Source of the DNA: JAJZEO01 sp964350315
Lineage (GTDB): Bacteria; Chlamydiota; Chlamydiia; Chlamydiales; 2-12-FULL-49-11
Length of the DNA: 64,000 nt
Direction of reading: 5' to 3'
NCBI GenBank assembly: GCA_964350315.1
Contig: CAYGJD010000007.1
Span: 26,606 to 90,605, forward strand
Shown: in pieces, positions 15,657-24,629 of the stretch
How the letters are laid out: each line of letters begins with the position of its first letter
Numbering within the stretch: position 1 is the stretch's first letter
The notes under the pieces: model-generated
Seen by the model: only the letters and a program-made list of their open reading frames with translations
The model's database searches: none
What the model was told of the DNA's origin: nothing
Position numbers and translations under genes: made by a program

Positions 15657-16427
15657 ATGAATATATATTATTCTCTAAAACACACATATTATGAGCTCAG
15701 GGATTGCTGCCAACCCAAAGCTGTCTATAATGAAGATCTCGGCGATTTGCCACAGTATGTTGAAGATTTGACGAGTCGAATGAATTATGAAAAAAAAGTG
15801 CATCTTTCTTGGGCAGAAGGAAGTGACATCACGATGAGAGCTAGTTTTGGTTTTTGGAAATCTGGTATCATTGAGGTTCCATGGGAATGTAAGAAATTTT
15901 TCTTAGATACTAGTAAGTGGACCAGAGTTTGTGCTACTAGAGCCAGCTTAGCACATGAATTAGTTCATCTTAAACTTCACCATGTACAAAAACAGATTCT
16001 TGTGCAATTGCTTATCTCAGCGATTGTTATGATTGTATTTTCAGCTACACTTTGTGTCATTATTGCTTTCGCAATTGATTATTTTCTAACTCCACGAGTT
16101 CTCAATTACTACATTAGATATCATGAAAAACAGGCAGACTTACTTGCCTGCGAGGTATTAACAGAGAATGAATTATGTGCCGCCGTTTGTTATTTGGAAA
16201 GAGAAAGAATCTATAATATCAAAGACTATTTATCGACAGAAAAAAAGAACAAGACGAAGTCTGTTTTTAACAAATTCCCCCAAAAATGCACAGAAGAAGG
16301 AAATATCATAGCGGATGTGGAACACTATCCATTAAGTGAAAGGATATGTTATCTGAGAGAAAGGATTAAAACTGAGAAAGGAAAAAAGTACATATCGGAG
16401 TACTTCTCTTATCTCAAGCAAATTTAA
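15657..16427 (+). CDS. M48-like membrane zinc metallopeptidase
   Basis: A 256-residue protein. The zinc motif HELVHLKLHH (H-E-x-x-H) lies at about residues 101-110. A hydrophobic helix of about 30 residues follows (LLISAIVMIVFSATLCVIIA). Then comes YHEKQADLLACEVL, which provides the third ligand Glu and the Asp of the E-x-x-x-D motif. This order is that of M48/HtpX-like peptidases, although the protein is small and lacks the usual first TM pair. It lies between the two toxin/immunity cassettes, on the opposite strand, and may have been brought in with them. Confidence 0.6.
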   Translation: MNIYYSLKHTYYELRDCCQPKAVYNEDLGDLPQYVEDLTSRMNYEKKVHLSWAEGSDITMRASFGFWKSGIIEVPWECKKFFLDTSKWTRVCATRASLAHELVHLKLHHVQKQILVQLLISAIVMIVFSATLCVIIAFAIDYFLTPRVLNYYIRYHEKQADLLACEVLTENELCAAVCYLERERIYNIKDYLSTEKKNKTKSVFNKFPQKCTEEGNIIADVEHYPLSERICYLRERIKTEKGKKYISEYFSYLKQI

Positions 16428-16635
16428 TGAGGTCAGCGTTAGATAAGGATTTAAGGCCTAAAGGAAATCAATTGGTCGGTTGAGGAAGAAAAAGGCTGTT
16501 CTATGACTCTCAAGTTGGTTAGACGATTTCATTTTCTTGTTATATACCGATCGCACTTCAAAAACTGGAGTTTCTGCGCCGCCAAAACCCTTTCCATTAT
16601 CCATTGTTTAAAAATTTTTGCTATATTGGCTCTTT
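16428..16635. other. Intergenic stretch with no assignable content
   Basis: No open frame with family resemblance, no clear promoter and no hairpin were seen between the M48-like gene and the transposase remnant. It is probably decayed mobile DNA given its neighbours. Confidence 0.4.
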
Positions 16636-16942
16636 TTAACGATAAAAGGAACTTTTTATAGGAATTACGCAAATACTCAAGAATGGGCGACAACGAGTTT
16701 TGCCAACGCGCTTCTCTTGAATAAAACTAAAAGTAAGATGACTTATAAATATCGCAGCTAGACTGGCAGAAGCAAAAGGGAGTAGCCTTGCTATTCGTTT
16801 TGATAACTGGCATGATACTAAGGCTACATATAATCTACTTAAGCAGCCAATTATGACGCCAGATTCCATTCAAAATCCTCTTTTACAGAGAGAGAAGTTA
16901 CGTAAAAAATACGGGAAAAAGAGCACATGTTTAAGTTTCTAG
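16636..16942 (+). pseudogene. Fragment of a Tn5/IS4-type transposase (N-terminal DNA-binding domain)
   Basis: Two plus-strand frames together read like the start of a Tn5-type transposase. Frame one gives YRNYANTQEWATTSFANALL (about 16657-16716). After a frameshift near 16740, frame two gives NIAARLAEAKGSSLAIRFDN then WHDTKATYNLLKQP, up to LLQREKLRKKYGKK. The W-A-x-x-x-F, R-L, A-x-Y-N-L-L pattern is that of the N-terminal transposase DNA-binding domain. The catalytic DDE part is absent; the frame runs into the stop region of the neighbouring immunity gene. It is therefore a dead remnant. Confidence 0.6.
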
Positions 16943-17374
16943 ATCTGGGATATTTTCCCACCATACATCCTTTACATCGATAGTAATAGTAGAACAATCA
17001 TCGACTCTATTTTTAGGAGGGTAATTAATCCAAATAACGTGCAAAAGCACTTCATTATCTTTGATTCTAAAACGAAAAATGTCCCCATCATCGTAGTTCA
17101 TTTTTAAAGGGGTTGCAAGTTTTTTATTATCAATATAAATATTTTTGAGTCCATTTAAATGAAGTTTTCCCTTTATTTGTTTTAAATAAATCTTTCCCTT
17201 TATTCGCCCTTCTTTTGAAAGAGGAATAGGATCCTTGATATCTTCGGAATGAACTTCTGCACTTTCCATGGTTAAAATAAGTTCACCCTCATTTTTGCCA
17301 TATTCAATTGCAATCAATGATCCATCATGAAAATAAGACGTGTATTTAGAAATAGTTGCTTTATCAATATACAT
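16931..17374 (-). CDS. Immunity-like protein paired with the Rhs toxin
   Basis: A 147-residue protein, paralogous to the 14624-15022 product: FHDGSL near the N-terminus, RIKGKIYL, INYPP, and WWENIPDLET at the end. It starts 20 bases downstream of the Rhs toxin stop, so it belongs to the same transcript. Compared with its paralogue it has about 12 extra residues from a short internal duplication (IKGKIYLKQ followed by IKGKLHLNG, about residues 70-88). The middle regions differ far more than the ends, as expected if specificity diverged. The antidote role is inferred from position. Confidence 0.6.
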   Translation of the reverse strand: MYIDKATISKYTSYFHDGSLIAIEYGKNEGELILTMESAEVHSEDIKDPIPLSKEGRIKGKIYLKQIKGKLHLNGLKNIYIDNKKLATPLKMNYDDGDIFRFRIKDNEVLLHVIWINYPPKNRVDDCSTITIDVKDVWWENIPDLET

Positions 17375-17394
17375 AAATTTTTCTCTTTATAAAT

Positions 17395-18794
17395 TTATTC
17401 CCACCACACCCATTCTGGCGGGTAAAGATGAGAGGCATCGCTATGTCTTCTGACTGGATTAAAATTCTTATCTAAATATTCATCATGCTTGCCAGTTGAA
17501 TTTGGATTTGGTCGATGATAGTGATCATGCGCCTCATGACCTGTATCTTTTGGATTTCCTTTATCTAATCTAATTTCTTCACCTGTCTCTTTATTTTTGT
17601 ACTTATGATGTCCATTTTTTTTTGCTTCTGGATGACTAACGTCCTCCCAATTTTTATCCTTCGTTGGATTTTTTGGAAGAGTAGGATCTACATCACCTTT
17701 TTTACTTCTTTCCATCGTATTGAGGTCAAAAGAAGAATCATCGTGAGTCTCTTTGTAATGTTTATAGCCTTTGTAGCCCCAATATCCAATAGTAACACCA
17801 GCTGCTAACGCTGCTGCAGAGGGAGCCCAAATAGGCGCTGAGACGGCGGCTCCAGCTCCCCATGCTAAGCTTATAAGGGGCGCAGCTATGGCAAATTGTC
17901 CATCTGGATCGATAAAATTTGCAGGATCGCCCAAGCAATATAGATAAGGATCATCACTTTGCTGCATTGGATCAGGAGTTAGCCATTCTCTTAGTTCAGG
18001 AGAGTAATAGCGCTCTCCAAAGTAGACTAAATCTGCTTCTTTATCATAATATTTCCCTGAAAAGATCCAGGAAACAGGGGCGTTTTGATCAAGATCTACT
18101 CCGAATAAATCAGCTACAGCTAAAGGAATTTCCTTGCCCGTAGAAATGTCAATGAGTGCTGTGATTGTTCCTTGAAGATTTTGCACGGGTGCATAGATCG
18201 CATTTTGTGTTTCGATAGCCACAGGTCTTAAAATATCCTTATGTGCGGAAATTCCTGGAACCCGAAGCTCAATTACATTTCCTGTTTCATTAATGCGCGC
18301 AAGCTCATTAATGCCGTGATAAACATAGTATTCTGCTTGTCCATTAAGTGTTCTAGAAATTCATTTCCTGTTGAGTCGTATTCATATTCAATGATGTCTT
18401 TTGGAGTAGTTACTCGAATTAAGCGATTTTGCTTATCATAGGCAAACATTTTATTCTCTAATCGAATGAGATTTCCTAAAGAATCATACTCTGTAGATAA
18501 TTGTGTATTTCGTTCTTTGCGATCAGTTTGTTCATCTACGGAATCGAAGTTGTTGTGATAAAATCTTTCCCCTAATACATTCGTTAAGCATTCAGAAATA
18601 AGTTTTCCTTGTTCATCATAGTCATATGAACATGTATACATGATCTCATCTATTTTTGAGAGTCTCTCGATTTGATTAATCTGGACACCATCTGTGAAAT
18701 AACGAACACACCCATGATCACATAATTTTAAAGTATGAACATCAGAGCTAAGGGATGCAATAAAACAGAAAAAAAGAGAAAGAAAAAATCTCAT
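17395..18794 (-). pseudogene. Rhs/YD-repeat toxin, interrupted by a frameshift
   Basis: Starting at ATG 18794 after GGGAGAGCTTT, frame one (to 18273) gives a signal peptide (RFFLSLFFCFIASLSS) and YD repeats (YDYDEQGKLIS, TEYDSLGNLIRLENKM, YEYDSTGNE). Near 18360 the frame is lost. The continuing frame reads ISRTLNGQAEYYVYHGINEL and goes on into the 17395-18222 frame. That frame holds the Rhs core marks YFGERYYSPELREWLTPDP and YLYCLGDPANFIDPDGQ, then the toxin-like C-terminus. Inserting one base in the TTT/AAA run restores a product of about 466 residues. A real mutation or a sequencing error are both possible. The downstream part could restart at its GTG. Confidence 0.75.
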
Positions 18795-18872
18795 AAAGCT
18801 CTCCCAATATGAATGGTGAGACTATAGGAGAAATAATTTTTTTGTAAAGTTAAATCCCGTGAATTAAGAAAG

Positions 18873-19715
18873 TTAATGATTCATTACAATAACGCCGCAT
18901 ATGCCTGTTATGGTGATGAGGGAAAAAATAAACATTTGACGTGCCCAGGCAACATCGTGGGTAGTTTTGAATCCTCTTATCCCAAGAACGAGCCAGACTA
19001 GGGCAAGGGTAGAGGAGATGGCAAGGTACCAATATCCTGCATAGCCGTAGTAAGTAAGCAGGGGAATTGTGAGGGCAAATGCAATGAGGTAGAGAAGCAT
19101 GTGAATTTTTGTTGTGGGGATTCCTCTTGAAACAGGAAGAACAGGGATAGAGGCAGCTTCATAGTCATTTGCATGGCGAATTGCGATGGCGTAAAAATGA
19201 GGCATTTGCCAAAGAACTAAAATAGCAAAAATTAATAAAGCTCCAAGGTCTAGACGGTTGCTTACTGCAACGTAGCCAACAACTGGGGGGATTGCGCCAG
19301 AGATACTTCCGACAAGTGTTGCATATTTAGTGTGTTTTTTAAGGAGGCTATACATGCTGACATAAATGAAAAATCCTAAAAAGGCAGTTGCTGCTGCTAG
19401 GTAATTTGCAAAAAATGCTAGAATAGCAAGACCAATTAAGCCAAGCGCCAGTGCGAATAAAAGAGCGCTTCTTGAGGAGATAACATCTCCGATTGTCGGG
19501 CGGTTTTTTGTTCTCTTCATTTGCTTGTCTGCGTGCCGGTCGATATAGTTATTACATACGCAAGCAGAAGCTATGACAAGACCAAGGCCAACAAGAGTTT
19601 GTAGAAATAAAACAGGGTTAATTGTAGCAGTGCAAGCAAGTGCAAATCCAGCGATCATTGTAATTAAATTACCCATGATAATACCTGGTTTTGTCAGCAA
19701 ATAGTATGTCTTCAT
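18873..19715 (-). CDS. cyoE: Protoheme IX farnesyltransferase (heme O synthase)
   Basis: UbiA-type membrane prenyltransferase that farnesylates heme B to heme O for the bo3 oxidase. The 280-residue, multi-helix protein has the first Asp-rich motif NNYIDRHADKQMKRTKNRP (N-x-x-x-D-x-x-x-D). It also has the second signature YSLLKKHTKYATLVGSISGA followed by IPPVVGY, and a later N-D-Y-x-x-A segment (HANDYEAASIPVLP). It is the last gene of the cyo operon, 10 bases after cyoD. Confidence 0.95.
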   Translation of the reverse strand: MKTYYLLTKPGIIMGNLITMIAGFALACTATINPVLFLQTLVGLGLVIASACVCNNYIDRHADKQMKRTKNRPTIGDVISSRSALLFALALGLIGLAILAFFANYLAAATAFLGFFIYVSMYSLLKKHTKYATLVGSISGAIPPVVGYVAVSNRLDLGALLIFAILVLWQMPHFYAIAIRHANDYEAASIPVLPVSRGIPTTKIHMLLYLIAFALTIPLLTYYGYAGYWYLAISSTLALVWLVLGIRGFKTTHDVAWARQMFIFSLITITGICGVIVMNH

Positions 19716-19725
19716 AGAATGTTCC

Positions 19726-20049
19726 TTACATTTTCATGTATGGCATGGTGCGCCAGTTGAGGGTAAACATGATCCATATGGTTCCACCAATAATGATTGT
19801 TAAAACAAGGAGCATGAATAAAAAGACAAGTAAGTTTCTTCTTGGTTTTTCTTCTTTTCCTAAGTAGAGAAAGAAGATGAGCTGTATAACGGTTTGGATG
19901 ATTCCTAATCCTAATACAGTCAAGATTAGGGGCATTTTTGGCATAACTTTTAAGACAACACAGTAGTAGGCAGCAACAGTCAAACAAATTGAGCTGATAA
20001 ATCCAAATAGGTATCCGGCAAGTCCGCTTTGATGTGTGTGTTCTTTCAT
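19726..20049 (-). CDS. cyoD: Cytochrome bo3 quinol oxidase subunit IV
   Basis: A 107-residue protein with three predicted helices (GYLFGFISSICLTVAAYY; ILTVLGLGIIQTVIQLIFFL; LVFLFMLLVLTIIIGGTIWI), matching the CyoD topology. It is a small subunit that stabilises the CuB centre and subunit I assembly. It follows cyoC with no intergenic base and precedes cyoE by 10 bases. Confidence 0.9.
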   Translation of the reverse strand: MKEHTHQSGLAGYLFGFISSICLTVAAYYCVVLKVMPKMPLILTVLGLGIIQTVIQLIFFLYLGKEEKPRRNLLVFLFMLLVLTIIIGGTIWIMFTLNWRTMPYMKM

Positions 20050-20640
20050 TTAAGCAAGCCCCATCATGTAAACAATTGTAAAAATAAAAACCCAAACAAC
20101 ATCTAAAAAGTGCCAAAATAATCGGAAACACATGAGTCGTTTGTGTATAACAGCAGGAAATCCGCGTTTTGATATTTGCTTGATCATTACAAGCATCCAA
20201 ATAAGTCCAATAGAGACGTGGCATCCGTGTGTGCCAACGAGAGTGAAAAAGGAAGATAAGAAGGCGCTTTTTGACGGACCGTTCCCTTCTCGGATAAGGC
20301 TGACAAACTCATGAACTTCCATACAAACAAAAGAAAGACCAAGTAAAAAAGTGATTCCTAAGTAGGCAAGAACGGCGCTTTTTTTTGCTTTTTTACTCGC
20401 AAGGCCTGCAAGTCCACATGTGAAACTACTGATTAAAAGAGCAAAAGTCTCTGCAAGAACAAGTTGTGGATTAAAAAGTTGTTGTGAGGTTGGCCCTCCA
20501 AATGTCGAATTATGTAAAACAGCATAGGCAGCAAAGAAGGTTCCGAAGAGAACACAGTCGGTCATTAAGTAGACCCAAAAACCAAAAATGGTTTTATCGT
20601 AATTTTCTTCTTCGTGATGTGCATGAACTTCTGGGGTCAT
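20050..20640 (-). CDS. cyoC: Cytochrome bo3 quinol oxidase subunit III
   Basis: A 196-residue, five-helix membrane protein of the heme-copper oxidase subunit III family. GFWVYLMTDCVLFGTFFAAY is the characteristic first helix. GTHGCHVSIGLIWMLVM carries the conserved H-x-x-H/G-L-I-W pattern, and FWHFLDVVWVFIF closes the protein. The start overlaps the cyoB stop by 4 bases (ATGA), so translation is coupled. Confidence 0.95.
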   Translation of the reverse strand: MTPEVHAHHEEENYDKTIFGFWVYLMTDCVLFGTFFAAYAVLHNSTFGGPTSQQLFNPQLVLAETFALLISSFTCGLAGLASKKAKKSAVLAYLGITFLLGLSFVCMEVHEFVSLIREGNGPSKSAFLSSFFTLVGTHGCHVSIGLIWMLVMIKQISKRGFPAVIHKRLMCFRLFWHFLDVVWVFIFTIVYMMGLA

Positions 20641-22616
20641 TTCTTCTCTCTTCTTTTATCTTCGATTTCTTTTATTTCCTTAGCAGTGATTATATACTCT
20701 ACGTCGTCATAGGAGAGGTGTTTGATGACGCAAAAAAGTATTGTTAAGAAGGTTGCAACGACAAGCCACCAGATTTGCCAAACGACTGCAAATCCTAGAA
20801 TAAAGACGAAAAATCCAATGATGAGTCCCATTGGACTATCTTTTGGCATGAGGATATCTTCATACTCCGCATGCTCAGCTAAGTCAACGCCATCTTCTTT
20901 TGCGTGCCAGTAAGCATCAGGCTTATCAACTTTAGGCATGAGCGCGAAATTATAAAGAGGTGGTGGTGATGGGATTGACCATTCTAATGTTCTTCCATCC
21001 CAAGGATCGCCTGTTAGATCTTTGTTTTTCTCTCTGTGCTTATAGCTGTAGAAGACTTGGTATATTTGAAAAAAGACACCAAGAGTGATGATTAGTACTC
21101 CGACACCAGCGGTGATCAGTAGTGGTTGCCATCCATTTCCAGCTTCATATTGATTCAATCTTCTTGTCATCCCCATGAGGCCAAGTACGTATAGTGGCAT
21201 AAAAGCAACAAGGAATCCAATGATCCATGACCAAAAAGCCCATTTACCAATTGTTTCGTTGAGTTTGAATCCTGTAAATTTAGGAAACCAATAACTTACG
21301 CCTGAGAAAAATCCGAAGACAACTCCACCGATAATAACGTTGTGGAAGTGAGCGACTAAAAAGAGGCTGTTGTGTGTTTGAAAATCTACTGGAGCAATCG
21401 ATAATAAAACCCCAGACATACCGCCGAGGGTGAAAACAACAACAAATCCAATAAACCAAAGCATGGAGGTGTGTAATCTAATGCGGCCGCGGAACATAGT
21501 GAAAAGCCAGTTGAAGATCTTCACCCCTGTTGGAACTGCAATGAGCATTGTCATAGCGCCAAAGAAGGCATTGACGTTTGGACTTGCTCCCATTGTATAG
21601 AAGTGGTGGAGCCAAACAACAAATGAAAGGACGGTAATTGCCATGATAGCAAGAATCATTGAAAGGTAACCAAAAATGCGTTTTCTTGAAAAAGTTGCCA
21701 CAACTTCTGAATAGATTCCAAATACAGGAAGAACAAGGATATATACTTCTGGATGACCCCAAGCCCAAATAAGGTTGACGTACATCATTGGATTTCCGCC
21801 GCCTTCTGTTGTAAAAAAGTGCATATCAAGAACTCGATCAAGAGTTAAAAGGGCAAGAGTTCCTGTTAGAATTGGGAAGGCAAAAATGATAAGAATCATG
21901 CAAGCAAGCATTGCCCATATAAATATAGGTAGGCGCATGAAAGTCATACCAGGACAACGCATTTTGAAAATCGTTACAAAAAAGTTAACTCCAGCTAAGA
22001 GACTTCCAACCCCAGCGATTTGCACACTCCAAATCCAATAGTCGACACCAACCCCAGGGCTATATTTTAATCCTGAAAGTGGGGGGTAGGCAACCCAACC
22101 TGCTGTTGAAAATTCTCCGATTGGCAAAGAGACGTTTACAAGTAAAAATCCTGTGAAAAAAAGCCAAAAGCTAACTGCGTTTAAAAAAGGAAATGCAACA
22201 TCTCTTGCACCGATTTGTAGTGGAATAATCAAGTTGGAAAGGGCAAATACAATTCCCATTCCCACAAAAAAGATCATTACAGTTCCATGAGCTGTAAAAA
22301 CCTGCTGATAATGGTCTGCAGTTAAGTAACCTGAATTTTCGCCGACGGCAATTGCTTGTTGAGCACGCATCATGATTGCATCGATGACACCTTTAACGAG
22401 CATCAAAAATGCAACAAAGAAGTACATTAAGCCGATTTTTTTAGGATCAAGAGTCGTAAGCCACTCTTTCCAAAGGTATCCCCAATACTTCTTATATGAG
22501 ATAAAAGCGATCGCACCAATTGTCATAAGACCCATGATGGCACTTGCTCCCATGATAATGACATCATGTTGGAAAGCCTCTATTGTCAATTTGCCAAATA
22601 GGTCACTGTACTTCAT
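20637..22616 (-). CDS. cyoB: Cytochrome bo3 quinol oxidase subunit I
   Basis: Catalytic subunit that reduces oxygen with electrons from ubiquinol or menaquinol and pumps protons. The 659-residue protein has the low-spin heme His in AHGTVMIFF (about residue 110). WAWGHPEVYILVLP gives the CuB His and the cross-linked Tyr (about 287). VWLHHFYTMG gives two further CuB ligands (about 337), and VAHFHNVIIGG holds the two heme His (about 424). It has the longer 15-helix form of quinol oxidases. It overlaps cyoA by 14 bases and cyoC by 4. Confidence 0.98.
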   Translation of the reverse strand: MKYSDLFGKLTIEAFQHDVIIMGASAIMGLMTIGAIAFISYKKYWGYLWKEWLTTLDPKKIGLMYFFVAFLMLVKGVIDAIMMRAQQAIAVGENSGYLTADHYQQVFTAHGTVMIFFVGMGIVFALSNLIIPLQIGARDVAFPFLNAVSFWLFFTGFLLVNVSLPIGEFSTAGWVAYPPLSGLKYSPGVGVDYWIWSVQIAGVGSLLAGVNFFVTIFKMRCPGMTFMRLPIFIWAMLACMILIIFAFPILTGTLALLTLDRVLDMHFFTTEGGGNPMMYVNLIWAWGHPEVYILVLPVFGIYSEVVATFSRKRIFGYLSMILAIMAITVLSFVVWLHHFYTMGASPNVNAFFGAMTMLIAVPTGVKIFNWLFTMFRGRIRLHTSMLWFIGFVVVFTLGGMSGVLLSIAPVDFQTHNSLFLVAHFHNVIIGGVVFGFFSGVSYWFPKFTGFKLNETIGKWAFWSWIIGFLVAFMPLYVLGLMGMTRRLNQYEAGNGWQPLLITAGVGVLIITLGVFFQIYQVFYSYKHREKNKDLTGDPWDGRTLEWSIPSPPPLYNFALMPKVDKPDAYWHAKEDGVDLAEHAEYEDILMPKDSPMGLIIGFFVFILGFAVVWQIWWLVVATFLTILFCVIKHLSYDDVEYIITAKEIKEIEDKRREKK

Positions 22617-23475
22617 GCGGCATTGAGTCCTTCGTTAAAATCCAATTAAACAATTTAGGGTTTTTAAGTGAGTAATATCGTATAGGATTTTTTTGGCTAG
22701 GCTTTACAAGTTCAATGAACGTCTCTTTATCCAAAGTTCTTTTTACTCTTTGCATTTTCTTTATCCATTTGTCAAAGTCTTCTTGGCTAGTTGCTTGAGC
22801 ATTAAACCTCATTCCTGCAAAGCCATCGCCACTTAAATTGGCAGATACACCTTTATAAGTTCCAATCTCATTGGCGATTAGATTTAATTCAGTTCTCATT
22901 CCTGGCATAGCAAAGATTTGACCCCCTAATTCAGGGATCCAAAATGAGTTCATCGGCGCATCAGCTGTAATCTCAAAATGAACGGGAACATCTTTAGGAA
23001 ATCTAATGTAGTTGACAACAGCGAAGCCTTCATCTGGATAAATGAATAACCATTTCCACTGAAGGGCAACAACTTGAATTCTAATAGGCTTTTTATCGCT
23101 AACTAATGGTCTGTATTGATCCAACGTAAAACAAGTAATCCAGTTAACAGTCCCTAAAACAAGGATGATAATAAAGGGGATGCCCCACCAAATTGTTTCA
23201 GCTAAAGCGCTATGTCCCCAATTTGGAGTATACTTAGATTTTTCATTTCCCTCGCGATATCGGATAACAATAAAATAAGTGAGGAGGAAGACGGGGATTA
23301 CGACAATCAACATGACAAGAGTTGCAAATATAAGAAGATCACGTTGTTGAACTCCAATCCAACCTTTTGGATGAATGACAACCATGTCTGTTCTCATAAA
23401 GAGTAAACAAGTGAAGACAAACAAGATCAACATCAAAATTGTATAAGCAGCGAGTTTTGTCTTTTTATTCATCAT
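22603..23475 (-). CDS. cyoA: Cytochrome bo3 quinol oxidase subunit II
   Basis: A 290-residue protein with an N-terminal hydrophobic lead, two membrane helices and a periplasmic cupredoxin domain. The CuA ligands of cytochrome c oxidases are absent: the loop reads NSFWIPELGGQIFAMPGMRT with no C-x-x-x-C. This marks a quinol rather than cytochrome c oxidase. ALQWKWLFIYPDEG is the aromatic docking strand. It is the first gene of the operon cyoABCDE; the 210-base upstream gap is shared with the divergent hydrolase gene. Confidence 0.95.
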   Translation of the reverse strand: MMNKKTKLAAYTILMLILFVFTCLLFMRTDMVVIHPKGWIGVQQRDLLIFATLVMLIVVIPVFLLTYFIVIRYREGNEKSKYTPNWGHSALAETIWWGIPFIIILVLGTVNWITCFTLDQYRPLVSDKKPIRIQVVALQWKWLFIYPDEGFAVVNYIRFPKDVPVHFEITADAPMNSFWIPELGGQIFAMPGMRTELNLIANEIGTYKGVSANLSGDGFAGMRFNAQATSQEDFDKWIKKMQRVKRTLDKETFIELVKPSQKNPIRYYSLKNPKLFNWILTKDSMPHEVQ

Positions 23476-23626
23476 GAGCCTAGATTAATAATAGTTCTCA
23501 CCCTATGAATTAATATTAAAAACGTCCACTCTTTTTTTGAATATTAAGTTTAGATATTCAAAATCACTCTCTTAGGTTTCAATTAATAAATTTAATATTC
23601 TCTGTTGAAGGTAAATCACCGACAAA

Positions 23627-23656
23627 TTGACAATGTTATTGAGGTTATGCTAAGAT
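23627..23656 (+). promoter_or_regulatory. Sigma-70/66-type promoter of the anchored hydrolase gene
   Basis: TTGACA (23627-23632) and TAAGAT (23651-23656) with an 18-base spacer, about 30 bases before the ATG at 23687. Confidence 0.6.
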
Positions 23657-23686
23657 AAGACCCTTAAAAATAGGGAACATCGTATT

Positions 23687-24613
23687 ATGCAAACAACAAT
23701 GGGGTCACAATCAACTTCTTATTTCACAGACATTCATGGCATTAAATTTTTTAACAGCCCCGCGGAATGTATTTCTCATTATGATAGGAATGATTTATGT
23801 ACCAAGATTGTAAGTTTTGCTAATGTTGTCTTTTCTATTATTACATTCACTTTCATTAAGATTTTTAGATTTGCAAAGGTATTTATCTTTGGTGACCCTG
23901 AAATGAGGTCACTTGAAGTCGTAAATCCTCAAGTGGCTCAAAGAAAGCGACTTGTAGTCTGTTTACATGGGTTAAATCATTCTCCAGCACAATTTAAAGA
24001 CATCTACAATGAAATGAAAAAAAGAGATCTTTCAGATACAACTGTCTTTGCACCTCGCATACTTTCGAGTGGTAATGCCCCACTTGATGAAATGATTTCA
24101 GATATCATAGAGAAAATGCAACCATGGTTTGAGCAAAGAGAAAAAAATACAACAGAACTTGTTTTAATAGGGATTTCAAATGGTGGAAGACTTATTCGAG
24201 CACTAGAAGCTCAGTTGATTAAGCTCGGACATTGTGAAAATATCCAAAAACTGCGGACAGTATCGATTGTTGGTGCAACCTACGGCTCTGATACAGTTAA
24301 TCTTGCAAATAGAATTGGATTGTCATCCATTCTCCCAAAACCTATCTCTGTGGAAATGCCGACAGATTCGCCGCGAAACGTGCAGCTGAAGAAAGATTGG
24401 GAAGATGCAATAGGAAATTCTACACATATAGATCGTGAATGTGTCTTTCTTGCTTCCCCACATGATCACTTAGTCCCTAATACATCATCTACTCTAGCAA
24501 CAGTTGTTGCTGGGATAAAAGCGCGCTATGCAATCGCAATGGGGGAAAGCCATACAAGTGTAATTTTCTCTAGCGTTGTATCAAGAGCTGTAGCGCAAAT
24601 CGTTTTCGAATAA
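23687..24613 (+). CDS. Alpha/beta hydrolase with N-terminal membrane segment
   Basis: A 308-residue protein. A hydrophobic stretch of about 30 residues (about 42-70, FANVVFSIITFTFIKIFRFA) is followed by a hydrolase fold. LVVCLHGLNHSPAQF is the oxyanion turn, LVLIGISNGGRL the nucleophile elbow (Ser in G-x-S-x-G), FLASPHDHLVP the acid residue, and GESHTS the catalytic His. The substrate is unknown; lipid or acyl-ester hydrolysis is plausible. The membrane segment suggests an anchored or host-membrane protein. It has its own promoter and is divergent from cyo. Confidence 0.75.
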   Translation: MQTTMGSQSTSYFTDIHGIKFFNSPAECISHYDRNDLCTKIVSFANVVFSIITFTFIKIFRFAKVFIFGDPEMRSLEVVNPQVAQRKRLVVCLHGLNHSPAQFKDIYNEMKKRDLSDTTVFAPRILSSGNAPLDEMISDIIEKMQPWFEQREKNTTELVLIGISNGGRLIRALEAQLIKLGHCENIQKLRTVSIVGATYGSDTVNLANRIGLSSILPKPISVEMPTDSPRNVQLKKDWEDAIGNSTHIDRECVFLASPHDHLVPNTSSTLATVVAGIKARYAIAMGESHTSVIFSSVVSRAVAQIVFE

Positions 24614-24629
24614 AGCTCTACTATTTACT

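Noticed and set aside
16636..16869. Minus-strand frame of 77 codons in the toxin island
   Set aside because: It is antisense to the transposase remnant and has no family resemblance; the plus-strand reading is clearly the meaningful one.
19712..20224. Minus-strand frame of 170 codons across cyoC/cyoD
   Set aside because: It is a shifted reading of the cyoC and cyoD genes, rich in Cys and His as expected of a shadow frame.
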